Source: Paenibacillus sp. W2I17
GTDB lineage: Bacteria; Bacillota; Bacilli; Paenibacillales; Paenibacillaceae
Assembly: GCF_030815985.1 (NCBI RefSeq)
Contig: NZ_JAUSXM010000001.1
Location: forward strand, 6,448,001-6,512,000
Length of the DNA stretch: 64,000 nucleotides
Direction: 5' to 3'
Shown here: positions 40,478 through 47,818 of the stretch, in pieces
Numbering within the stretch: position 1 is the first letter of the stretch
Layout of the letters: the number at the start of each line of letters is the position of its first letter
Position numbers and translations under genes: made by a program
The notes under the pieces: model-generated
What the model was told of the DNA's origin: nothing
What the model saw: only the letters and a program-made list of their open reading frames with translations
Database searches by the model: none

Positions 40478-40556
40478 CAAGATATAATAAATATGATAGA
40501 TTAAACAAGTACTGGTGTGGTTACATAAGTGAATGTTTTTTCTTTCTGATATAGTA

Positions 40557-41099
40557 TTAAAGGTCTCTACTGATATTTCCATTCCCTGAAACACTGTAGC
40601 TGCTATGATTGTAAACATATATCCGGTATGTTCCTTGTGGTACCGTTACTTGTGTACTAGTGTTAGTATGAGTATGATTACCAAAAATGTAACCTTCCGC
40701 AATAGTAGAACCGTTATTAGGATTGGCAAAAATGTATGAAACTGTAGGGCTGCGAACCAGTTGTAAACTGTCTGCCCATTGTACCGCTGTGATTTTGTAT
40801 TGTCCTCGTTCAGACACGGTAATAGTTTGACCTGTATTGTAAAGTCCGTTTTTTGCTAAAGATTCAAACTGCCATACTGCACTTGAAGCAGCCAGTGTTG
40901 AATATACATCAGATGAAGAATTATCTTTAATAATAGTCTGGTTTGCATCAAGCTCAGTTAGATTACTTAATAATTCCGCTGCTTCTGTATCTGTTAAGAC
41001 TACCTTACTTGGTGTTTCAGCAGATTCTGCGGCGAAAACATTCGTACTGAAGCTGAAAACTAATACGATAATAAGTAGAGTTTTAAATATTTTTTTCAA
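40557..41099 (-). CDS. secreted low-GC protein of unknown function
   Basis: The 180 residues begin with a signal peptide (LKKIFKTLLIIVLVFSFSTNVFA). The mature part is polar, rich in Ser, Thr and Asn, with a beta-rich C terminus (HTHTNTSTQVTVPQGTYRIYVYNHSSYSVSGNG) suggesting a small beta-sandwich. TTG at 41099 sits after AGGAGGTATTTTT. Codon use and the surrounding DNA are visibly more AT-rich than neighbours, suggesting separate acquisition. No family recognised. Confidence 0.7.
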   Translation of the reverse strand: MKKIFKTLLIIVLVFSFSTNVFAAESAETPSKVVLTDTEAAELLSNLTELDANQTIIKDNSSSDVYSTLAASSAVWQFESLAKNGLYNTGQTITVSERGQYKITAVQWADSLQLVRSPTVSYIFANPNNGSTIAEGYIFGNHTHTNTSTQVTVPQGTYRIYVYNHSSYSVSGNGNISRDL

Positions 41100-41246
41100 A
41101 AAAATACCTCCTAAAATATAATTATGTAAAACTATTCCATAATTATATCTCAAATGGTTTAAATAGTCAAATTAATTGAGTATTATCCATTTCATTATAA
41201 TTAATATTTTTTTATTGAGTAGTAATAATCTAACTCAAGTTTAGAG

Positions 41247-41286
41247 AAATGCCCCTCAAAGCCTTTGAAAAGGTAGAGGGGCATTT
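41247..41286. terminator. terminator after the beta-propeller gene
   Basis: AAATGCCCCTC and GAGGGGCATTT form an 11-base stem with an inner AAGCCTTTGAAAAGG hairpin; T-containing flanks are present on both strands. Confidence 0.75.
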
Positions 41287-41293
41287 TCGAGAT

Positions 41294-42880
41294 CTATTTC
41301 TTGGCAAAAAAACTAAGTGTTCCGGTGCTTTCATCTGCACTCACAAACAGGCTACGTCCGTTAACACGATGAATTCCCTCTGGTGATTCTCCGGCTGTAG
41401 GAATCAGACCCAGGTAGTCCGGATTGACCGGATCAGCAAGATCAAAGAACAAAATGGCATCTGCCCTTTCGGAAGCTACGGCTGCATACGTAGTGCCGTC
41501 TACAGTAGCAACGGTCAGGTTCTCAACTTCGCTGCCCTTGTTGGGACTGCGATCATCGGGATACAAGCCAACCATGGCAGTTGCCTCGTCAATGAGGTTC
41601 TGGCTATCATACATCCGCTTGCCTTGCAGATCCCAGACAGCAATATTACGTCCGCCTGCTTTTACACTATCCTCAAATTCATTCTTGCCCAAGTCCCCTT
41701 CATTGGCTGTCAGCAGGTATTTACCATCTGCCGAGAAAGCAATCCCATCCGGCTCATAACGAGCGGTCAACGTCTCTTTAAACTGAACGATACCATCATC
41801 TTTCAGATCTGCTTGATGTGAAGTGGTACCCAGAGCGAAGAATGAGCTGATTTTTTTTGTCTCCAGATCTACAATGGCAACGACATTGTTTTCCTGTAGC
41901 GTGATGGCTGCTGTTTTACTATCTGGACTAATGGCAACATACTCTGGTTGTGGATCATGCGGATAGATGGCGCCATCTACATTGTCCAGAGAGACCGGTA
42001 AGTTGGTGATCTCGCCCTCCAATACGTTCCCGCCAGCAAAAGATACTACCATAATGCTACCCGGACGTTTGGTGTTGGCATAGTCAATTTCATCGGTAGC
42101 TTTATTCAGCTCCTCATCCTCTATCGCGATCACCGCATGCAGACCGTCAGTTGACAGTGCAATCGAGTCAGGACCAATGCCCAGTTCATACGTTTTGACG
42201 GTTTTGTAGGTTGTCAGATCCACAATGGCAAGCAATCCTTTGTTTGCTTCACTGTCTGTATCCCCTGTACGAATAACAGCAAGACCGTATTTACCATCTT
42301 TGGACACGGTTACGCTTGTGACTTCAGCTTTGGCGGAAAGGTCATGGAAGCTGACTGTCTTTAATACGTTAATGTTTTTCAAGTCAGCAATATCCAGTAT
42401 GGCAATGCTACCATTGTCCGCTTCGGTTACGAGCAGGCGCTGTCCATCTGGCGTGGAGGCTGATATTTCTGCTTTGCCACCGGGCATCTGAAACGATGCG
42501 GTCTGTTCAAAACCGGTTTTATTTTGTTTCAGGATCAGTTGATCCGTAATTAATTTTAGCGTTTGGGAAGATACATACGTTGTACCTTTGGTGATGTAAC
42601 TTTTACTGTCCAAAGGAGTTTTCACACCGTTGATGGTGGCTGAAGACGTTCCTATTGGAAGTTGTACTTTAGTATCTGCGATCTGGATATCAACACTGCG
42701 ACTGCTTCCGTTCCATGTGACCGTACCCTGCATATTTTGGATGGCTGTACGCAGTACGACATGATCATTGGTAGTTTTAGTTGCGTCAGCGGCATGAATC
42801 ATGGATGTGTAGCTGGTTGCTCCTGCGGTAAGAATGGCAGTCATCGACAGAACGGCAAGCCATTGATTTCTCTTTTTCAA
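41294..42880 (-). CDS. secreted beta-propeller protein with stalk domain (choice-of-anchor-I-like)
   Basis: The 528 residues start with a signal peptide (cleavage near SMIHA). A copper-amine-oxidase-N-like stalk domain follows (about 40-115; VTWNGSSRSVDIQIADTKVQLPIG, TYVSSQTLKLI). From ~130 to the end there are repeated propeller blades (GQRLLVTEADNGSIAILDI, DGKYGLAVIRTGD, YVAISPDSKTAAITLQENNVVAIVDL, DGKYLLTANEGD), as in choice-of-anchor-I or LVIVD proteins. Surface binding or phosphate-linked roles have been suggested for relatives. It is monocistronic, near the esterase and with no RAT. Confidence 0.8.
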   Translation of the reverse strand: MKKRNQWLAVLSMTAILTAGATSYTSMIHAADATKTTNDHVVLRTAIQNMQGTVTWNGSSRSVDIQIADTKVQLPIGTSSATINGVKTPLDSKSYITKGTTYVSSQTLKLITDQLILKQNKTGFEQTASFQMPGGKAEISASTPDGQRLLVTEADNGSIAILDIADLKNINVLKTVSFHDLSAKAEVTSVTVSKDGKYGLAVIRTGDTDSEANKGLLAIVDLTTYKTVKTYELGIGPDSIALSTDGLHAVIAIEDEELNKATDEIDYANTKRPGSIMVVSFAGGNVLEGEITNLPVSLDNVDGAIYPHDPQPEYVAISPDSKTAAITLQENNVVAIVDLETKKISSFFALGTTSHQADLKDDGIVQFKETLTARYEPDGIAFSADGKYLLTANEGDLGKNEFEDSVKAGGRNIAVWDLQGKRMYDSQNLIDEATAMVGLYPDDRSPNKGSEVENLTVATVDGTTYAAVASERADAILFFDLADPVNPDYLGLIPTAGESPEGIHRVNGRSLFVSADESTGTLSFFAKK

Positions 42881-43127
42881 TGTTCCAGATCCCCTTTATC
42901 GTTTCGTGTGTAATGAGTTATACAATTGTTTTAGTATAGGGAGCTAATGTTAAGGTGAGGTAAGAGAAGTCTGCGATTTGTGTAAAAGGTTAGATAAGAG
43001 ATATTTTTCCAAATTGGATATGTAAGTTAGCGTATAAAATGATGTTGCCACATGAAGAAAAAAGCAGACGTGAACCTTCATATATATAGGACTGGTCGAA
43101 CAGAAGAAAATACGCTAGAATTATAAT
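42881..43127. other. non-coding divergent region
   Basis: About 250 bases before the Fur-like box. It must hold the promoter of the leftward propeller gene. I saw no open frame with a ribosome site and no distinctive repeat. A TATAAT at 43122-43127 directly abuts the Fur-like box. Confidence 0.4.
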
Positions 43128-43142
43128 TGAGAATCATTATCA
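43128..43142. promoter_or_regulatory. Fur box
   Basis: TGAGAATCATTATCA matches the 7-1-7 Fur consensus TGATAATNATTATCA at all but one specified base. It lies about 60 bases before the PchR-like regulator start and next to a TATAAT hexamer, so iron-dependent repression of that gene is expected. Confidence 0.8.
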
Positions 43143-43201
43143 ATTAATTCAGGCTTTCTTTACTGACAAGTCTGATCAAGATATAGGCGAGGTGAATACC
43201 C

Positions 43202-44161
43202 GTGCGCACGGATGATGCATTAGGCGTAGTATATCAGCATTACCTGACCCAGGAACCTTACAGTCAGCAAGATGAACACACGTATCTGCTCTCTCCCAAG
43301 GCGGGAAGTGGCAATATTAAAAGAGTAACGACATACAGTGGCATTGAGATTTTATATTCCCAGGTTGAATATCATCAGCCGTATCCAACGTATTTTGCAT
43401 CCGAAACGCCCATTGTGGAATTGCAATTTGCCTTGTCAGGAGAGCGAAATGTGGATATATCCGGTCAGGATTATTCATTATCGATAGGGCAAGGGGCCCT
43501 TATTTTTATGCATGATTTCGAAGCGTGGTTTCATCCTCCAGCAAGGGAGCTGTATACGTCCTTTTCGCTGGGGATTCCGGTTTCTCTGTTCAATTATGCT
43601 GCGGCGCAACTAGGCAGTTTCAAGCCGATTGCGTTTAATCAGGTGTTAGGGCGAAAAGTGTTCAAGCCAATTGTATTTCAATTGGATAACCGGATACGAA
43701 CGATGATCGACAGTTTGATTGTAGAATTAAACAACAGTTATCGATCATCCTTAATGATGGAAGCGACAGCGTTGGAAATCTTTAATCGATTTATGATCCA
43801 ATTGTTTGATCTGGCGCCAATCCCCGCGGGATTCTCCAGAGAGGACATCCGGAAGTTACATACGGCACGGGAGATTATGGAGGCTTGTATGGTAGATCCT
43901 CCATCTTTGCTAGCATTGTCCAGACAGGTGGGTCTTAACGATTTTAAATTAAAAAAAGGATTCAAGGCACTTTTCGGAAGCACGGTGTTCGAATATTTGC
44001 GTCAGGTTCGTCTCGACAACGCCATGAAGTTGCTGCGCAATCAGAATAACAACGTCACCGAGGCCGCGATTGCGGTCGGTTACAGCAATGTCAGTGCCTT
44101 TTCGCAGCAATTTTATCGCAAATTCGGCGTGAAGCCTTCCGAGATGAAAAAGATTTATTAA
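43202..44161 (+). CDS. AraC family regulator, PchR-like
   Basis: The 319 residues have an AraC-type C terminus; its DPPSLLALSRQVGLNDFKLKKGFKALFGSTVFEYLRQVRLDNAMKLLRN segment and the second helix-turn-helix (NNVTEAAIAVGYSNVSAFSQQFYRKFGVKPSEMKK) closely resemble PchR-type siderophore regulators. The N-terminal half is a ligand domain without signal peptide. GTG at 43202 follows GAGGTG. A Fur box sits upstream and a siderophore-exporter-like MFS gene follows 111 bases later, so an iron-siderophore sensing role is likely. Confidence 0.85.
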   Translation: MRTDDALGVVYQHYLTQEPYSQQDEHTYLLSPKAGSGNIKRVTTYSGIEILYSQVEYHQPYPTYFASETPIVELQFALSGERNVDISGQDYSLSIGQGALIFMHDFEAWFHPPARELYTSFSLGIPVSLFNYAAAQLGSFKPIAFNQVLGRKVFKPIVFQLDNRIRTMIDSLIVELNNSYRSSLMMEATALEIFNRFMIQLFDLAPIPAGFSREDIRKLHTAREIMEACMVDPPSLLALSRQVGLNDFKLKKGFKALFGSTVFEYLRQVRLDNAMKLLRNQNNNVTEAAIAVGYSNVSAFSQQFYRKFGVKPSEMKKIY

Positions 44162-44272
44162 TAAATCCGGCTTGCCGTGAATTGTTCCGTATAGAGGCAG
44201 TGGGGATTCTCTCAGCCTTGTATACTCCAGGTACAGTGGGTACTGTACTGAAATATAGAGGAGTGTATGAGC

Positions 44273-45475
44273 ATGAACCGAATCAGAGGAAGTATTTTTT
44301 TTAGCGTATTTGCAGCCATGTTGGGTCTGATGCTGATTGCACCCATAATGCCGCCGCTTATTCGCGAGTTGGGCATGAAAGAAAGCCATTCCGGTCTTAT
44401 TATCTCGCTAGGGTCCATTATGATGGCTGTCATGGCTCCGGTATGGGGCAGATGGAGTGATATAAGAGGAAGAAAATCAATCATATTGATTGGATTTATA
44501 GGTATGTCTGTGAGCTGTGCATTATTTGCACTGGCATTGTACGGGGGATTGAATGCATGGATCGGAGGGGGCGTGTTATTAACTCTTCTGATTGTGACGC
44601 GCAGTCTGATCGGTATGTTTATTCCGGCTGTACTTTCTTCTGCCCAGGCCTATATGGGTGATGTGACAGAAGGGAAGGAGCGGGGAAGCGGGATGGCGAT
44701 TATCAGTGCTGCGAATGGACTTGGCCTTGTATTTGGACCTGCGATTGCAGGAGCTTTTACCCTTATCGGTCTGCTCTGGCCGCTTTATTTTGGCATTTTT
44801 ATAGCGATAGCTGCGTTTATTATTGCCTTGTTGTTAATCCCGTCAGCCAAACCGGTCATTCAGGCAAAACCGCCTAAAGTCAACCCGTTCCAACGTGGTT
44901 TACGAATGTACCTTGCTGCCGGCTTGGTCACGATGATGGGTATCATGACACTACAGGTTGTCGGGGGATTTTATTTTCAGGATCAACTGGCTCTATCCTC
45001 AGCGGCGACGGCCCGAATGGTTTCGTTTGGACTCATGTTCTCTGGAGCAGCGATGTTGATCATGCAGGTCATTCAGATGAAATGGTTGAAATGGCAGCCA
45101 CGTCCGATGATTTTGCTCGGTTCCCTTTTCCTCATCGCAAGCATGATCCTGTTTTTGGTTTTCAATGTGTTATCCATGTATTATTTCTCGTTTTTCCTGT
45201 TTGGCATGGGTGCAGGTCTGATGATGCCCGGGTTCATGGCAGGTGCTTCGCTGGCAGTTAGCAAAGAACAGCAGGGAGGTGCAGCGGGATTGGTAGCAGC
45301 GATTCAGGGGATATCCGCCGTCATTACGCCTTTACTTACAACGACACTTTATCAGGTGGACAAACATGTTCCATTTATGCTCGTAGCTGTTCTGGTTGTC
45401 TTGCTGGCAATCATGATGCTGGGAATGCGAAAGAATCAATCCCATAACGTAGTGGACCCCACTCATTCGTTATAG
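44273..45475 (+). CDS. MFS transporter, possible siderophore exporter
   Basis: The 400-residue, 12-helix DHA1-type drug or metabolite exporter has the motif-A-like loop GRWSDIRGRKSIIL and motif-C-like GLGLVFGPAIAGAF. ATG at 44273 is 9 bases after GAGGAG; an earlier ATG at 44267 is too close. Its pairing with a Fur-linked PchR-like regulator recalls siderophore exporters such as YmfD or EntS. Substrate is inferred from context only. Confidence 0.8.
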   Translation: MNRIRGSIFFSVFAAMLGLMLIAPIMPPLIRELGMKESHSGLIISLGSIMMAVMAPVWGRWSDIRGRKSIILIGFIGMSVSCALFALALYGGLNAWIGGGVLLTLLIVTRSLIGMFIPAVLSSAQAYMGDVTEGKERGSGMAIISAANGLGLVFGPAIAGAFTLIGLLWPLYFGIFIAIAAFIIALLLIPSAKPVIQAKPPKVNPFQRGLRMYLAAGLVTMMGIMTLQVVGGFYFQDQLALSSAATARMVSFGLMFSGAAMLIMQVIQMKWLKWQPRPMILLGSLFLIASMILFLVFNVLSMYYFSFFLFGMGAGLMMPGFMAGASLAVSKEQQGGAAGLVAAIQGISAVITPLLTTTLYQVDKHVPFMLVAVLVVLLAIMMLGMRKNQSHNVVDPTHSL

Positions 45476-45584
45476 TCAGACAAAGTCAGAAGATCAAATA
45501 AGGTCAAAATAAAAGAAAAAAGGATCTATTTTAAAATAGTGAACCATGATGAAAGAAAATCGTTTTTTTCGTCTTTTACGGACT

Positions 45585-45613
45585 TTGAGCCTTATTTGTA
45601 CGGGTATTATAAT
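45585..45613 (+). promoter_or_regulatory. sigma-A promoter of the Hsp20 gene
   Basis: TTGAGC (45585-45590) and TATAAT (45608-45613) are 17 bases apart, about 50 bases before the start codon. No CIRCE or CtsR heptad repeat is seen next to it. Confidence 0.6.
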
Positions 45614-45665
45614 AATCAATGTAAGCAACACCAATAAACCAACCACACAAAAGGAGCTGATTTTC

Positions 45666-46109
45666 ATGTTTGATCTGATTCCGTTTCGTAAACGAAATGA
45701 AGACCCGTTCGGACACATGTTGAAATCCTTCAATGACATGGTTGAGAACTCATTCCTCTCCCCTTTTGGAACTGGCTCCCAGCCATTCCGGACCGACATT
45801 CGTGAGGAAGAAGACAAATATTCGGTAGAAGCCGAGCTTCCGGGCATTGCCAAAGAGGATATAGACATTCAGGTTCAAGGTAATGAATTGATTATTCGTG
45901 CCAAACGCAATGATATAGTGGAGCAGAAGGATGACTCCAATCGAATCATACGGCAAGAACGCCGTTCCGGCGAATTTATCCGGCGATTCTATGTTGATCA
46001 TATTGATGAGGAGCACATTAAGGCCAGATTGGAAGAAGGTGTGCTCAAGCTCGAGATTCCGAAACGTCCTGGTGATGAACAATCTCGCAGACGCATTCAA
46101 ATTGACTAA
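45666..46109 (+). CDS. small heat-shock protein, Hsp20 family
   Basis: The 147-residue holdase binds unfolding proteins without ATP. The alpha-crystallin domain spans about 40-140: FRTDIREEEDKYSVEAELPGIAKEDIDIQVQGNELIIRA, then the signature GVLKLEIPKR. ATG at 45666 is preceded by AAAAGGAGC; upstream in-frame ATGs at 45546 lack a site and add a doubtful hydrophobic segment. It ends in a strong hairpin. Confidence 0.93.
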   Translation: MFDLIPFRKRNEDPFGHMLKSFNDMVENSFLSPFGTGSQPFRTDIREEEDKYSVEAELPGIAKEDIDIQVQGNELIIRAKRNDIVEQKDDSNRIIRQERRSGEFIRRFYVDHIDEEHIKARLEEGVLKLEIPKRPGDEQSRRRIQID

Positions 46110-46144
46110 TACACAGTGGAAAAAATAGTTTCCTTACATGGTGA

Positions 46145-46187
46145 AAAGCATGCAGGAGACATCCATAAGGATGTTTCTGCATGCTTT
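46145..46187. terminator. bidirectional terminator between hsp20 and DUF1697 gene
   Basis: AAAGCATGCAG and CTGCATGCTTT form an 11-base stem with a nested ACATCC/GGATGT hairpin and AT-rich flanks. Confidence 0.8.
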
Positions 46188-46243
46188 ATTTGTCATATGA
46201 ATTGGACGATATATAACTGACTATCCATTGTGCTGGTTCCGAG

Positions 46244-46801
46244 TTATTTCTCTGCTGCTGCTTGCATCAGGGCATAGATCTTATGTGTGGTATTCACGTT
46301 TCTAACCGTCATATAGGCATATACTTTGGATCCGACAAGCTTGTTCATGCCACTTCTACCTGCGTCCTCTCTGCTGACTGAATACAAAATGGCTCCGGGA
46401 ACATAAATCAGTGTGCCGATTTCCGGTTTGATGGGCAGCTTGTCCAGTACGGTGGGCTCATTGATCTCATCCCAAAGGAACATCACATCACTTTTGGCCG
46501 TGTCATCATTAACCCATTCTTCTGGCAGCGCCTGAATAACGCTTTGGATTTCATCCATATTCCGCACCATTACCCTGATCTGTAAACCAAAATCGGTGGT
46601 GATGGCCTGTTCTAACACATGGGATATCTCCACATTCGGATTGGCACGTTCCTGATGATCGGCAAAAATAATATTGCCAGAATTGATGTAGGTAACGACA
46701 TCCAGCATGCCTGCTTGTTCAAACGTTTCTTTCAGCTGCTTCATATTAATTTTATTGTTCCCACCTACATTAATGCCTCTTAGCAAAGCCACATAGATCA
46801 T
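46244..46801 (-). CDS. DUF1697 family protein
   Basis: The 185 residues start with the family signature MIYVALLRGINVGGNNKINM followed by YINSGNIIF. DUF1697 proteins are small soluble alpha/beta proteins of unknown activity, common in Firmicutes and actinobacteria. GGAGGGG precedes the ATG. It follows a SMI1/KNR4-type gene with 34 bases between, so the two are probably co-transcribed. Confidence 0.88.
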   Translation of the reverse strand: MIYVALLRGINVGGNNKINMKQLKETFEQAGMLDVVTYINSGNIIFADHQERANPNVEISHVLEQAITTDFGLQIRVMVRNMDEIQSVIQALPEEWVNDDTAKSDVMFLWDEINEPTVLDKLPIKPEIGTLIYVPGAILYSVSREDAGRSGMNKLVGSKVYAYMTVRNVNTTHKIYALMQAAAEK

Positions 46802-46835
46802 ATGGGCGCCCCTCCAATTCCTTTAATTCACCGTT

Positions 46836-47486
46836 TTAACAAAAGGACAGATATTCGAAAAGATGAGCAGTATACTCATCTCCCAACAGATCTTGCAATA
46901 AAGGTTCCACATGCTCCAGATACTCGGGCTTGGTTTCATAAGTTTCTTCATCTTTTACTTCTCCGGCATAGGTGCGCGCCGCTTCAATCAGGATGGCTAG
47001 TGCACTGAAAAAGTCTGACAGCGAGTCAGCGACGCGATTAGGTTCTCCCCCTGTAAAAGCCGCATATACAGGAGAGTTCGGCGATTCAGTATCTACGATT
47101 AACGGATCATCGTTAAAGTTTGCGATGACGACGTGATTTTTTGGCCAAGTGGAGGACTCCTCATAAGGTTCATTCATGCCAATCCAGCGGAACCCCAGTT
47201 GCTGACGAAGCAGATGTTCAGGTGCAACAAAGGAAATCAGTGCGGCATCACCGATTTCGACGGCGGCATTTTTCATTTTGAGTGTACCTTCCGCATCCGC
47301 ATCCATCATTTCATAATGACTGTACAGATACTGAAGTTCTGGAGAAAGAGGTATTCGTGTATCCACTTCCGGCTGGTGATGTTGTTCGCGGGGACGCAGA
47401 TCATGATTTTTGAAAAGTCCATAAGCTTCATTATATAAATCCTGCTGTTCCACAAAACGGCTCAAGGCCGCATCCAGTTGTTGCAT
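46836..47486 (-). CDS. SMI1/KNR4-like protein
   Basis: The 216 residues resemble YrhA-type SMI1/KNR4 proteins: PLSPELQYLYSHYEMMDADAEG, RQQLGFRWIGMNEPYEESSTWPKNHVVIANFNDDPLIVDTES and VADSLSDFFSALAIL. AGGAGGACTC precedes the ATG. The family overlaps with immunity proteins to polymorphic toxins, but no toxin is found here. It leads the two-gene unit with DUF1697. Confidence 0.75.
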   Translation of the reverse strand: MQQLDAALSRFVEQQDLYNEAYGLFKNHDLRPREQHHQPEVDTRIPLSPELQYLYSHYEMMDADAEGTLKMKNAAVEIGDAALISFVAPEHLLRQQLGFRWIGMNEPYEESSTWPKNHVVIANFNDDPLIVDTESPNSPVYAAFTGGEPNRVADSLSDFFSALAILIEAARTYAGEVKDEETYETKPEYLEHVEPLLQDLLGDEYTAHLFEYLSFC

Positions 47487-47590
47487 GATGTCTGAGTCCT
47501 CCTAATAACATTGATATAATAACAGGCCGATTCGTTTGATTCTTGGCTATAAGCATTATACTATATCAAAGATAAATTCAAAAAAACATT

Positions 47591-47627
47591 TGAATACGTT
47601 TACATTCATGAGTGGACATGATATACT
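47591..47627 (+). promoter_or_regulatory. promoter with overlapping cre site, before the Sde182-like gene
   Basis: TTTACA (47599-47604) and TATACT (47622-47627) are 17 bases apart. TGAATACGTTTACA (47591-47604) matches the cre consensus TGWAANCGNTNWCA at all but one position and covers the -35, so CcpA would block it in glucose. The start point falls a few bases before the RAT. Confidence 0.75.
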
Positions 47628-47639
47628 TTCACTCAAATA

Positions 47640-47727
47640 AGGATTGTTACTGCTTCGGGCAGGCAAAACCTGAACATCACTATGCGTGGACTTTGTTCCA
47701 TTCATAATGTTGTTCGGGTTTTTTTGC
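47640..47727 (+). promoter_or_regulatory. LicT-type RAT antiterminator and terminator, before the Sde182-like gene
   Basis: The RAT reads AGGATTGTTACTGC, loop, GGCAGGCAAAACCT (47640-47671), a full match to the core arms. The terminator pairs AACCTGAACA with TGTTGTTCGGGTT, then seven T. Apart from the licT cluster and the esterase leader, no other such element occurs in the window. Confidence 0.92.
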
Positions 47728-47818
47728 ATTCTACGGTCCATATTAAGGATAGAAAAACAGAAGACGTACTTATTTCAACCCAACTAACATCACGCTGTAC
47801 AGAAGAAAGGGGAGCATT

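Noticed and set aside
44860..44885. CAGGCAAAACC within the MFS gene, resembling a RAT 3' arm
   Set aside because: No matching GGATTGTTACTG arm just upstream and no terminator; it lies within a well-supported coding sequence.
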